Made by a program: the position numbers and the translations under genes. This document shows, piece after piece, positions 17,507-25,888 of a DNA stretch of 64,000 nucleotides (position 1 is the stretch's first letter; every line of letters begins with the position of its first letter). Below the pieces are notes generated by a model. It made no database searches, had not been told where the DNA came from, and was given only the letters and a program-made list of their open reading frames with translations. This DNA is from Bacteroidales bacterium Phil6 (GTDB taxonomy: Bacteria; Bacteroidota; Bacteroidia; Bacteroidales; F082): the NCBI GenBank assembly GCA_002633315.1, contig NWBN01000006.1, positions 50,179 to 114,178 on the forward strand. Direction: 5' to 3'.

Positions 17507-19603
17507 TCAATGCGATATCACAAACCTGGAAGTCCTGAAACTCCCATCTTTCATCATAACTCTAATAAAATAAATGCCATTATTCAACATATCGACATTC
17601 AACATATCAGAATATCGAGACATCATCAACTCTCTACCCATGACATCGAAAACCTTGACTGCCACTGCCTCAGAAGCATCCACACCACCAATATGCAAGG
17701 TGCCGTCCGCCGGATTGGGATATAGTGTCAAAACATCAAGTTTACTTTCATTTTCCGGGACACCTATATAATACGACTTACCCAAAACGGGACGTATCAT
17801 AACGGAACCTTGGAAAGAACTGTTCTTCCAGCCTTCTCCGGTATCATAAAAGTTATACTGACTGTTATCTACAGAAGTATCGAAGCCTATGTTGATACTC
17901 CTGTCGTTCTGTTGCATGATGCCAACATAAAACAGATTGTTTACCATTACTGTTTTATCAAAAGGGAAATATCCGAATCTATAGATAATACTGTCAGACC
18001 ATTGAGGACGTTGATTTTCCAGGCGGTAAATCTCCGTACCAGGTTTACCGTTATTATCGCCCCACACCACAATATCGAAAAACTCATAATTGGAATTATT
18101 GAAAGTCCTGTTGAAAAGCATCTGTACTCCACAGAGGGTATCCGGAGTAGATACCTTATATTGCACAGCGAAACAAGCATCCTCCGGCACGACACCGTAG
18201 CCTTTCTCCGGAATACCGTCATCATAAGCATAATAGTTATAAAACCCCTGATGACGCACCAAAGAATCCGACTCGACCATATTGCCGTATTCATCGACGA
18301 CTTCTATATAATGACGTATCACAAAAGAAGTTGTATCGGCTGTATTCTCGAAATCATATACAAAGTTGGAAAGATAAGCATCCACAGTATCTATTCCCAT
18401 GCTGTTATACGGTTGCAACACAAAAGGACTCATCTCATAATCATAACTCCAGTCATCGTTGACCGACTGCACATTACATCTATACTGCACCTGATGAGCG
18501 AGACTGTCGGTATTGGAGAGATACAGTCTTGCCTCATTATCGACGGCAGCGATGAAATTATTCTTGTATTGTTTGTACGGCATAGCCTGATAACGTTTCA
18601 ACAAAGAGGGGGAATATTGTGAAAATCCCACTTTTGGATAATACCTGTTTTTTTGTCCTCTGTTTTTATCGAGATAAACATAATCGACGTTCCACTGGTC
18701 CATATTGCTTCTGTCGTTAGGATACATGGTAGAAGGCAGAGTGCCATAGTTGAAAAACAGAACATAAAAACTGCCTGAGAAAAACGCCTCGTCGGTAACC
18801 GGTATCATCACCTGTTTAAAAGAGTTTCCATTATTTTGAAGCATGAAAGTGTCGAGCGACATTCCCGGAGTGCTCCACACCCGTTTCCATTCTATTCTCT
18901 CATAAAACACCGTATCGCAAGGCATCAATATCATGTCGTTTTGGACGAGCACTGAATTTGCAATTGCATAAAGTTCCGGATTACATGGCGAATTATAATG
19001 ATAAACCGTATCGCCCGGGTAGATGGTATCCTGTCCCATAGCCTCGAGCATGCCTCCGGATATCTGGATATACATAGAGTCCACATAGAAGTCCTGAACG
19101 CCATAGCCAAACTGAAGCACGAGAGAGTCGTCAGTTTCCGGTGCATCGCCATAGCCCTGCGGCTGATAATAAAAACTGAAATACACCGAATCGGCAGGAG
19201 TCAAAGCTCTCCATATCCCGTTATCCATCACGGAATCAAGACGAATGCGAACCGACATGAGCGAATCGGCAATAAAGGGATTGGAACTGCCGTTGGAATA
19301 AACCTTGCCAAACTCATCGAGTAAGTCGAAAGTTGCAGCCTGATAGTTTACCGGATATTTCGGGAACCCATGATTTACAAGGACTTTCTTGTTTTGCCAT
19401 TTATTACGGTCCGGATATGTCTTCGTATTTGAGAAATCATCGAAGAATGGCAGTGTGAGAGCTTCATCGGAACGTTTCACATCGTCAAGTTCGCCGGCAG
19501 GAATATTCCCATAAGAGAAATCCGTAACATATTCCTGTGCAACACACATCGTTCCAAAAAACAATGTCAACGATACTATAAAAAAGAATCTGTTAAAACT
19601 CAT
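17507..19603 (-). CDS. Secreted protein with T9SS type A sorting domain
   Basis: Secreted protein of about 698 residues. From the ATG at 19603 a signal peptide is seen (SFNRFFFIVSLTLFFGTMCVAQ region); further in-frame ATGs upstream lie inside the PASTA gene. The C-terminal 75 residues form a T9SS type A sorting domain: LTLYPNPADGTLHI, KVFDVMGRELM, MLNNGIYFIRVM and a final SRFVISH. The middle is beta-rich, with LPFFDDFSNT near the N-terminus, typical of surface-exposed Bacteroidota proteins with unknown function. Its start overlaps the end of the PASTA gene by 11 nt. A T9SS cargo embedded in an operon of cytosolic and cell-wall genes is notable. Confidence 0.88.
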   Translation of the reverse strand: MSFNRFFFIVSLTLFFGTMCVAQEYVTDFSYGNIPAGELDDVKRSDEALTLPFFDDFSNTKTYPDRNKWQNKKVLVNHGFPKYPVNYQAATFDLLDEFGKVYSNGSSNPFIADSLMSVRIRLDSVMDNGIWRALTPADSVYFSFYYQPQGYGDAPETDDSLVLQFGYGVQDFYVDSMYIQISGGMLEAMGQDTIYPGDTVYHYNSPCNPELYAIANSVLVQNDMILMPCDTVFYERIEWKRVWSTPGMSLDTFMLQNNGNSFKQVMIPVTDEAFFSGSFYVLFFNYGTLPSTMYPNDRSNMDQWNVDYVYLDKNRGQKNRYYPKVGFSQYSPSLLKRYQAMPYKQYKNNFIAAVDNEARLYLSNTDSLAHQVQYRCNVQSVNDDWSYDYEMSPFVLQPYNSMGIDTVDAYLSNFVYDFENTADTTSFVIRHYIEVVDEYGNMVESDSLVRHQGFYNYYAYDDGIPEKGYGVVPEDACFAVQYKVSTPDTLCGVQMLFNRTFNNSNYEFFDIVVWGDNNGKPGTEIYRLENQRPQWSDSIIYRFGYFPFDKTVMVNNLFYVGIMQQNDRSINIGFDTSVDNSQYNFYDTGEGWKNSSFQGSVMIRPVLGKSYYIGVPENESKLDVLTLYPNPADGTLHIGGVDASEAVAVKVFDVMGRELMMSRYSDMLNVDMLNNGIYFIRVMMKDGSFRTSRFVISH

Positions 19604-20609
19604 ATTCGGAATCATATTCATATTCATTATTATCTTCTTCATAATTGATATTATTCACCGGTCGTACAAACTCAAGCTCCATATCCTGTGCACGTTCTAT
19701 GGAATCGAATGAGAAGCGTCTATTTGTCAAAATAAAATTAAAGCTGTCGATAACCATCTGTATTTCAAACACAGGCGCCTTATTTTTTTCCATTGCACTG
19801 ACCATGGAGTCTTTCTTGGCACGTTCGCCAAGATATGAAGCAAAGTCGAACACATTCTCAGAACGATAATACACATTGACAGGTGAGCCGAGTTCAACAT
19901 AAACATCCTTGTTATAAGAAGGTTCCATGGCAGAAACACGCATAAGACTGTCCGGAGCATTATCCACATTTATTTCATTGCCTAAGTTGAGAGAAGCATT
20001 ATGAAGTGCAGATAAGACCTGAGATTTCGACATTCCTACAAGGTCCGGTATATTGGTAAGTCGCTCACCTGTTCCGTATCCGACTTCGAGAGTAACGGCA
20101 GTGCCCTTCTGTACCATAACATCCGGTTCTATGACCTCATCATCAATATATTGATTCACCACGGCATTTCTCGCAAAATAATCCACAAATACGAGTTTGT
20201 CAACCACAAGTCCGTTGGAGTTAAGTGTCACCATAGCCTGACGAAGAGACAAATTGCGCAGATTAGGCATTTTCACCATTTCAGGGGATATGCAAGTCCT
20301 CACATAATATATGTTACGACCTTTTTTCACTTTCGAGTCCGGTTTAGGGTCTTGCTGATATACGGCGCCTTCAGGAAAGTCCTTGACATATACGGTATCC
20401 ATGAGAATAAAGGTGTAATCTTCACCATAACGTTGTTCCATCTCGCGATAATCCATTCCAATGAAGTTAGGCACTCCGTATTCTTCGCCATGCCGGGTAA
20501 ACTTATCCAACACCCCAAAAGCCAACTCAAAAATGCCGATAATAGCTAATATAATGATTATCAAATGAATATAAAACGCCTTATCTCTCAAAAACCCGAA
20601 AAACTTCAT
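19593..20609 (-). CDS. PASTA-domain membrane protein
   Basis: Protein of 338 residues with one N-terminal transmembrane segment (FYIHLIIIILAIIGIFELAF, about 12-31) and three PASTA repeats: VPNFIGMDYREMEQRY, MPNLRNLSLRQAMVTLNSNG and IPDLVGMSKSQVLSALHNAS. PASTA modules bind uncrosslinked peptidoglycan or act as spacers. There is no kinase or transpeptidase domain, so this is a stand-alone periplasmic PASTA protein. The C-terminus is acidic and asparagine/tyrosine-rich. First gene of a four-gene operon and divergent from ddl, which fits a cell-wall role. Confidence 0.9.
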   Translation of the reverse strand: MKFFGFLRDKAFYIHLIIIILAIIGIFELAFGVLDKFTRHGEEYGVPNFIGMDYREMEQRYGEDYTFILMDTVYVKDFPEGAVYQQDPKPDSKVKKGRNIYYVRTCISPEMVKMPNLRNLSLRQAMVTLNSNGLVVDKLVFVDYFARNAVVNQYIDDEVIEPDVMVQKGTAVTLEVGYGTGERLTNIPDLVGMSKSQVLSALHNASLNLGNEINVDNAPDSLMRVSAMEPSYNKDVYVELGSPVNVYYRSENVFDFASYLGERAKKDSMVSAMEKNKAPVFEIQMVIDSFNFILTNRRFSFDSIERAQDMELEFVRPVNNINYEEDNNEYEYDSEYEF

Positions 20610-20648
20610 TATTAAATTTTTTATTATCTATTATAACGTTGATTTTAT

Positions 20649-20656
20649 TATTTTTG
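20649..20656 (+). promoter_or_regulatory. -7 element of ddl operon
   Basis: TATTTTTG on the plus strand, 47 nt upstream of the ddl ATG. It faces the minus-strand element at 20663-20670, so the two transcripts would overlap by a few bases. Confidence 0.5.
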
Positions 20657-20662
20657 GTGCGA

Positions 20663-20670
20663 CAAAGATA
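20663..20670 (-). promoter_or_regulatory. -7 element of PASTA operon
   Basis: TATCTTTG on the minus strand, 53 nt upstream of the PASTA protein ATG. Confidence 0.55.
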
Positions 20671-20703
20671 ATTATTTTTCGTTGAATTCTTATAATCGAC
20701 ATC

Positions 20704-21675
20704 ATGAAAAAAATAGCAATAGTTTGTGGCGGGTATTCAGGAGAATATGAAATCTCCATCAACAGTGCAAAAGTGGTAAAAGAACATCTCGACCCGAACA
20801 AATACGAATCTTATATCATTGTAATACAGAGAGACAGCTGGTATTATTTAGACGGAGGAGTCAAGGTGTGCGAAGTTGACAGGAACGATTTTTCCATCAT
20901 GTCCGGAGGCAAAAAAATCATTTTCGATGCCGTTTTCAATGCCATTCACGGCATACCAGGAGAAGACGGCGAACTATTGGGATATTTCGACATGCTGAAG
21001 ATTCCATATACGTCGTCAGGATTCACCACCTCGGCAGTGACATTCCACAAAGAGTTTTGCAAGACGCTCGCCGGCGCTTACGGTGCCAACATCTCCCCTT
21101 CTGTTACGCTAAGAAAAGACGACAGATACGACGTCAACGAGATAGTTGACACATTAGGGCTTCCCGTTTTCGTCAAACCGGTATGCAATGGTTCAAGTGT
21201 TGGCGTCAGCAAAGTCAACACCATGGAACAGTTCGACGATGCGATAAGACATGCCTTCTCTGCCGGTGATGAAATCATGATTGAGAAATATGTCAAAGGA
21301 AGAGAACTTGCATGCTCGGTGATGGAAGTAAAAGGCAAAATGATAGTGTTTCCCTTGACAGAAATAATAAGCAAGAACGAATTCTTCGATTACGAAGCCA
21401 AATATACTGCCGGCAAAGCCGATGAGATAACACCTGCAGCCATAGACGAAGAGACTGAGATAGAGGTAAAAGCCACCTCCGCCATGCTGTACAAAAAGTT
21501 GGAATGCAAGGGATTCGCCCGTTTCGATTACATACTAAGCGATGAAGAGCTGACTTTCATCGAAGTCAACATAGTACCTGGCATGTCAACGGCAAGCATC
21601 TTGCCGAAACAGGCGGCATTCATGGGCATCTCGCTCGACAAATTGTTCGACATGACTTTAGAAAACATACTGTAA
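20704..21675 (+). CDS. ddl: D-alanine--D-alanine ligase
   Basis: ATP-dependent ligase making D-Ala-D-Ala for peptidoglycan. The 323-residue ATP-grasp protein has IVCGGYSGEYEISI at the N-terminus, AIHGIPGEDGELLGYFDMLKI (the HGxxGEDG motif), VFVKPVCNGSSVGVSKV and the metal-binding FIEVNIVPGMSTASILPKQA. Length and motifs are complete. Likely first gene of the operon ddl / AI-2E-type permease / YtxH / holin-like. Confidence 0.97.
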   Translation: MKKIAIVCGGYSGEYEISINSAKVVKEHLDPNKYESYIIVIQRDSWYYLDGGVKVCEVDRNDFSIMSGGKKIIFDAVFNAIHGIPGEDGELLGYFDMLKIPYTSSGFTTSAVTFHKEFCKTLAGAYGANISPSVTLRKDDRYDVNEIVDTLGLPVFVKPVCNGSSVGVSKVNTMEQFDDAIRHAFSAGDEIMIEKYVKGRELACSVMEVKGKMIVFPLTEIISKNEFFDYEAKYTAGKADEITPAAIDEETEIEVKATSAMLYKKLECKGFARFDYILSDEELTFIEVNIVPGMSTASILPKQAAFMGISLDKLFDMTLENIL

Positions 21676-21687
21676 AATGACCAGATT

Positions 21688-22842
21688 ATGGAAAAATTAA
21701 TAAACCTTATAAAACCTTTGAGCGGTATCTTGGTATTGATCCTGCTTGCCTATTTCTTCCCGGACCTTGCCGTTTATTTTGCGATATCGTCTGTGTTGTT
21801 CATCATAGGAAGACCTGTATGTGAATTCATTAAAAAATTACATATCAAAAAGTTGTATGTCAACAGCAGTATAGCAGCCATACTGACGCTGATTATCATG
21901 TTCGGCTTCATCTCATTATTCGTATTAATAGTAATACCTTTGATAAACAAAGAAGCCATCTTGTTATCCAATATAGATTACGACGCTGTCTGGGCTTATT
22001 TCAAAAAACCCGTGACAATGGTTTTTGACTTTTTAAGCAACTACAACATAATAAGGTCTCAGGAAGAAGCCCTCTCGTTCATTGAGAAATATCTCAACAG
22101 TCTTCTCAACTGGACCAATTTCAGCACTGTATTCACATCGGTAGTATCTGCCACGAGTACATTCTTCGTAGGATTGTTCTCAATAATTTTTCTGACATTC
22201 TTTTTGTTGAGAGAGCCGACCATAATCAACAACATTTTCAAGGCTGTCACGCCTGACAAATCCATTCCAAAGATGGAAAAGATATTAAGTCTCACCCGTA
22301 AGATGTTGACAAGATACATTTTCGGACTGATAACGGAAGTCATCACCATGATGATACTGATTTCGACAAGTTTATACATCTTCGGCATCGACAACGCCCT
22401 GATGATAGGATTCATAGGAGGCTTGATGAACATTATCCCATATCTCGGACCGCTGATGGGATGTGTAATAGGCACACTGTTAGGCATAATCTCGGTACTC
22501 AGCAGCGGTCTTTATCCCGAGTTGTTGCATCATTCGTTAGTCATTATATGTTCTTTCGTCGGAGCCAACCTCATCGACAATTTTGTATTGCAGCCTTTGA
22601 TTTATTCCAAAAGTGTCAGTGCTCACCCCATGGAGATTTTCTTCGTAATATTAATTGGAGGTAAGATAGGTGGAATATTGGGTATGATTATTGCCATTCC
22701 CACCTACACTATAATACGCATTATCGCAAGTCAGTTTTTGATAGGATTCAAATTCATCGAGAAATTAACGCAAAATCTGAACGCCATACAGACCAAGAAA
22801 AAGAAGATCGACAAAAAAGAAGACATTGTCGATAAAAGTTGA
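21688..22842 (+). CDS. AI-2E family transporter (PerM/YdiK-like)
   Basis: Inner-membrane protein of 384 residues with about eight hydrophobic segments. The C-terminal half carries GFIGGLMNIIPYLGPLMGCVIGTLLG and DNFVLQPLIYSKSVSAHPMEIFFVI, which are conserved in the AI-2E transporter/UPF0118 family. Substrates in this family are mostly unproven; some members act as sodium/proton antiporters. It begins 12 nt after ddl. The C-terminus is a lysine-rich tail. Confidence 0.9.
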   Translation: MEKLINLIKPLSGILVLILLAYFFPDLAVYFAISSVLFIIGRPVCEFIKKLHIKKLYVNSSIAAILTLIIMFGFISLFVLIVIPLINKEAILLSNIDYDAVWAYFKKPVTMVFDFLSNYNIIRSQEEALSFIEKYLNSLLNWTNFSTVFTSVVSATSTFFVGLFSIIFLTFFLLREPTIINNIFKAVTPDKSIPKMEKILSLTRKMLTRYIFGLITEVITMMILISTSLYIFGIDNALMIGFIGGLMNIIPYLGPLMGCVIGTLLGIISVLSSGLYPELLHHSLVIICSFVGANLIDNFVLQPLIYSKSVSAHPMEIFFVILIGGKIGGILGMIIAIPTYTIIRIIASQFLIGFKFIEKLTQNLNAIQTKKKKIDKKEDIVDKS

Positions 22843-22919
22843 AATTTTTATCTTTTATTAAGATTCACCGGAAAACATTTCACTATTATCGATGTTTAAA
22901 GAAAAAAACAAAAAGCATT

Positions 22920-23159
22920 ATGAGCAACAGAACAAAGAAAACATTATTAATTTTAGGAGCCGGCCTCATCACCGGCATGGCTGCAGGCGTCATTCTTGGT
23001 GTGTTATATGCCCCCGACAAAGGCATAGAGACAAGACGCAGATTGAAATCACAGGCAAGGGATTTGGAAGACAAAATCCTCGACAAATTCGAAAATGTGC
23101 GTAACAACGAACGCAAAGAAAAATCAGAGACTCGGCACAATGTAGCTGAAGTCGTTTAA
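22920..23159 (+). CDS. YtxH-domain protein
   Basis: Small protein of 79 residues with one glycine-rich hydrophobic segment (LLILGAGLITGMAAGVILGV, about 9-28) followed by LYAPDKGIETRRRLKSQA, which is the YtxH signature of a glycine-zipper-like helix then APxxGxxxR. The tail is charged. The frame is open upstream to 22839 but the ATG at 22920 gives the family N-terminus. Usually found beside phage-holin-like proteins in Bacteroidota, as here; often linked to envelope stress. Function unknown. Confidence 0.85.
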   Translation: MSNRTKKTLLILGAGLITGMAAGVILGVLYAPDKGIETRRRLKSQARDLEDKILDKFENVRNNERKEKSETRHNVAEVV

Positions 23160-23170
23160 ATTATTAAAAT

Positions 23171-23833
23171 ATGTTTGAAAACAAGTTAGGCAATACCGTT
23201 TCACAAATCAAGGATGATGTTATCAACCTTATCAATTTAAAGTTAGCTTATTATGAGTTAATCCTCACAAAAAGAATAATAAAATGTGTTTCAGCACTGA
23301 TAGGCAATATTATCATTGCCATCTTCTTCATTTTAGTGCTTGTCTCACTGTCGTTTGCTTTCGTCTCGTGGTACGGAAGCAAATATGGCAACATGCACGA
23401 TGGATTCCTTATATTAAGCGGGATTTACGTCATCATTGGTTTTGCGACGTATTGCCTGACTAAAAAAATTATCGTCAGACAGATAACGCGACTGCTCAAT
23501 GACAGAGAAGACAACAAGGACAATTGTTTGTCAACATTGAAAGTCCCTCAAAACATAACTGAACTCGACCAACAGATAGAATACCTCAATCTGAAAATCA
23601 AAAAGACCAATGTTGACATTCAATATGACTTCAACGAGATGAGCGAAATGATGTCGTTGAGACGCATAATCTTGGATATCATATCCAACACATTGATATT
23701 CAGAAAAGTAGCCGATTTCATTAAAAGACTTACCAACGACGGAGAAGATGAAGAAACCAACGACGGAGACGAAAAAACGGATGAAAACATAGACAAAGAA
23801 GAATCCGGTAATGACCCTGTTGATGAAAAATGA
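23171..23833 (+). CDS. Phage holin family-like membrane protein with acidic C-terminal extension
   Basis: Protein of 220 residues. Residues 1-115 resemble the Phage_holin_3_6 family of chromosomal proteins: an amphipathic N-terminal helix (IKDDVINLINLKLAYYEL) and two transmembrane segments (about 44-66 and 76-95). Residues 120-175 are predicted helical and coiled-coil (ITELDQQIEYLNLKIKKTN). The last 35 residues are strongly acidic (DGEDEETNDGDEKTDENIDK). The extension is longer than in the usual family member of about 120 residues. These proteins are not true phage holins; their role is unknown. A terminator follows at 23875. Confidence 0.75.
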   Translation: MFENKLGNTVSQIKDDVINLINLKLAYYELILTKRIIKCVSALIGNIIIAIFFILVLVSLSFAFVSWYGSKYGNMHDGFLILSGIYVIIGFATYCLTKKIIVRQITRLLNDREDNKDNCLSTLKVPQNITELDQQIEYLNLKIKKTNVDIQYDFNEMSEMMSLRRIILDIISNTLIFRKVADFIKRLTNDGEDEETNDGDEKTDENIDKEESGNDPVDEK

Positions 23834-23874
23834 CACATTGCAACAAACTGCAACAAATAAAAACCCACTAAATC

Positions 23875-23903
23875 AAGCTGCTGATATTCACGCAGCTTTT
23901 TTT
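23875..23903 (+). terminator. Terminator of ddl operon
   Basis: AAGCTGC (23875-23881) pairs with GCAGCTT (23892-23898), loop of 10 nt, followed by a T-run. It marks the right end of the core operon and the left edge of the accessory island. Confidence 0.85.
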
Positions 23904-24226
23904 GTAAAAATTCATAATGTACAACGCCGCATTATAATGCCATTCCAACGTATTTATATTTGACTTATACAACAGTAACAACACTACCGTAATATCCGGA
24001 AGTTTTATTTTGGTATTAGGTAAAGCAGACAACTGTTCCATAACAAACTTATTATTACAACGAATTGCAATTTATTTCATTACACCAATTATATGAAATT
24101 TCCATTGGTATTTTTCAATTTTTAGAAACGACCAATTATTATCATGGCAGGTAGAAGTCATCCACTGCGTTTTCTCGAACAGGAAAATATGACTGAAAAT
24201 TCCATATATTACTTGTATATATGTAA

Positions 24227-24275
24227 AATAAACATGTTTATTATCAACATATCAATTCATGTCTAATCAATTAGA
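24227..24275. promoter_or_regulatory. Two operator-like palindromes upstream of the defence operon
   Basis: AATAAACATGTTTATT (24227-24242) is a perfect 16-bp palindrome. TCTAATCAATTAGA (24262-24275) has 6-bp arms around two central bases and directly abuts a TATATTTG element at 24276-24283. The arrangement suits a dimeric regulator such as the XRE controller whose relic lies downstream; that link is inference. Confidence 0.4.
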
Positions 24276-24361
24276 TATATTTGAGATATAATTTTCAGCA
24301 AAAATTTATAAAAAAATGACAGATATTAATACAATTTTTCTTATTTTTAATAAAAATTTCA

Positions 24362-24369
24362 TATTTTTG
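24362..24369 (+). promoter_or_regulatory. -7 element for controller relic and defence operon
   Basis: TATTTTTG, 27 nt upstream of the ATG at 24397. Confidence 0.45.
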
Positions 24370-24396
24370 TAAATTAAGAATGATACTAAAAAAAAT

Positions 24397-24555
24397 ATGA
24401 AAAAACAAGGGTGAAAGTCGAAGAAAAAGGCATCAAGCAGACCTGGCTGGCAGAGAAACTTGGAAAAAGTTTCTGTATAGTCAATTCTGTTTGAAATTGA
24501 CAAAATCCTTCAAGTTGATCCCAAAGAGTTAATAGTTAGCGATGAAACGAAATAA
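24397..24555 (+). pseudogene. Decayed XRE-type controller (C-protein-like) gene
   Basis: The plus strand encodes, in two frames, the start and end of a small helix-turn-helix protein. From 24411 it reads VKVEEKGIKQTWLAEKLGKS then FCIVNSV before a stop, which is the standard N-terminal helix-turn-helix of XRE regulators that precede methylase genes. A different frame downstream reads FEIDKILQVDPKELIVSDET with a stop at 24553-24555. The first codons from ATG 24397 are out of frame with both. About 15-20 codons in the middle appear deleted. The tail overlaps the methylase start at 24542, as expected for an originally coupled gene. Confidence 0.7.
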
Positions 24556-25888
24556 ACAGCAATATACATTCATTGACTTATTCGCCGGACTTGGTGGTTT
24601 TCATATAGCCATGCAAGAATTAGGTTGCAAATGTGTGTTTGCGTCCGAACTTAAAGATGATTTACGAAAACTATATGAGGAGAATTACCCAGGGACACGA
24701 ATAGAAGGAGATATTACGAAAATAGCTCCTAGTGATATTCCCCCTCACGATATTTTATGCGCAGGATTTCCCTGTCAGCCGTTCAGTCAAGCTGGCAAAC
24801 AACAAGGATTTAATGATGAAAAGCAACGTGGAAATCTATTTGATTACATATGCGCTATTGTACAGTATCATCGTCCTAAGTATATATTTTTAGAGAATGT
24901 ATCTAACCTAAAAGGACACGATCACGGGAATACATGGGCCGTAATTCATCAAAGATTAGAAGACCTTGAATATGACGTACCAGAACCTGCCATTTTGTCG
25001 CCGCACCAATTTGGCTGGCCGCAACATAGAAAGCGTATATATATCGTAGCAGTCGATCAACACAGAGGCGGCATAGGAAATTTCAGATTTCCTTCACCGA
25101 CCAACAAAAAGTGCGATTTGAGGCAGATTATTGATGAATCGGACCCGAACTACATACACTTAAAGCAGGAGACACGGAATCAATTAGATGTATGGCAGAG
25201 ATTTATCGATGAGACCATTTCTCATGGTCATGAAATTCCTCGTTTCCCAATATGGGCAATGGAATTCGGAGCAGACTACCCCATTGATATAGCACCTGCA
25301 TTCATGACCCCTGATAGACTAATTGGTTGCCGAGGCAAATTGGGTCGTTTAATTAGAGAAGGTAATTTATCCGATTGTTTATTACAACTTCCCAAATATG
25401 CCCAAACCAATAAGTCAAAAGTATTCCCTGCATGGAAGATTAAATACATCATGCAAAATCGCAATTTCTATGAAGAGAATAAAGACTGGCTTGACGAATG
25501 GCTCAAAGAAGTGCGCCGGTTTGAGAACAGTCATTTGAAAATGGAATGGAATTGTGGAAAAAACTCCGGATATCAAATTGAAGATAAAATCGTTCAATTC
25601 CGAGCATCCGGAATACGCATCAAGAAACCTGATTACTCACCCGCACTCAATCTTGTCGGCACACAGATTCCTATTTTACCTTGGGTTAATCTACCTGAGG
25701 AAAGTTTAAAAGAAGGTGAACCGTCAAAAGGGCGTTATATGACAGTACGAGAAGCGGCTAAATTACAAGGGATGGACAATCTAAGTTTTGGTACGCTATC
25801 TCAAGGCAGGTGCTTTGAAGCCTTGGGCAATGCGGTAAATGTAGAGATTGTCAAACTAATTGCAAAAAAAACATTAAATTATGACTGA
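24542..25888 (+). CDS. C5-cytosine DNA methyltransferase
   Basis: Type II-like 5-methylcytosine methylase of 448 residues, first intact gene of the defence operon. Motif I is FIDLFAGLGGFHIA (10-23), motif IV GFPCQPFSQ with the catalytic cysteine at 78, motif VI FLENV (116-120), motif VIII QHRKRIYIV (161-169). Motifs IX and X are MTVREAAKLQGM and GNAVNVEIV near the C-terminus. The target-recognition region (about 190-370) is long and unlike anything I can place, so the target site is unknown. It should protect host DNA from the nuclease of the same operon. Its stop overlaps the next start by 8 nt. Confidence 0.95.
   Translation: MKRNKQQYTFIDLFAGLGGFHIAMQELGCKCVFASELKDDLRKLYEENYPGTRIEGDITKIAPSDIPPHDILCAGFPCQPFSQAGKQQGFNDEKQRGNLFDYICAIVQYHRPKYIFLENVSNLKGHDHGNTWAVIHQRLEDLEYDVPEPAILSPHQFGWPQHRKRIYIVAVDQHRGGIGNFRFPSPTNKKCDLRQIIDESDPNYIHLKQETRNQLDVWQRFIDETISHGHEIPRFPIWAMEFGADYPIDIAPAFMTPDRLIGCRGKLGRLIREGNLSDCLLQLPKYAQTNKSKVFPAWKIKYIMQNRNFYEENKDWLDEWLKEVRRFENSHLKMEWNCGKNSGYQIEDKIVQFRASGIRIKKPDYSPALNLVGTQIPILPWVNLPEESLKEGEPSKGRYMTVREAAKLQGMDNLSFGTLSQGRCFEALGNAVNVEIVKLIAKKTLNYD

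Larger units (their letters stand above)
23904..24396. other. Non-coding, AT-rich lead region of the defence operon
   Basis: No gene recognised. It carries TATATTTG matches at 23955 and 24276, two palindromes (24227-24242 and 24262-24275) and the TATTTTTG element at 24362. A 36-codon ATG frame from 24144 resembles nothing I know. Confidence 0.6.

Noticed and set aside
23171..23833. True phage holin indicating a prophage
   Set aside because: No other phage gene is nearby and the protein sits in a core operon with ddl; the family is widespread on chromosomes.
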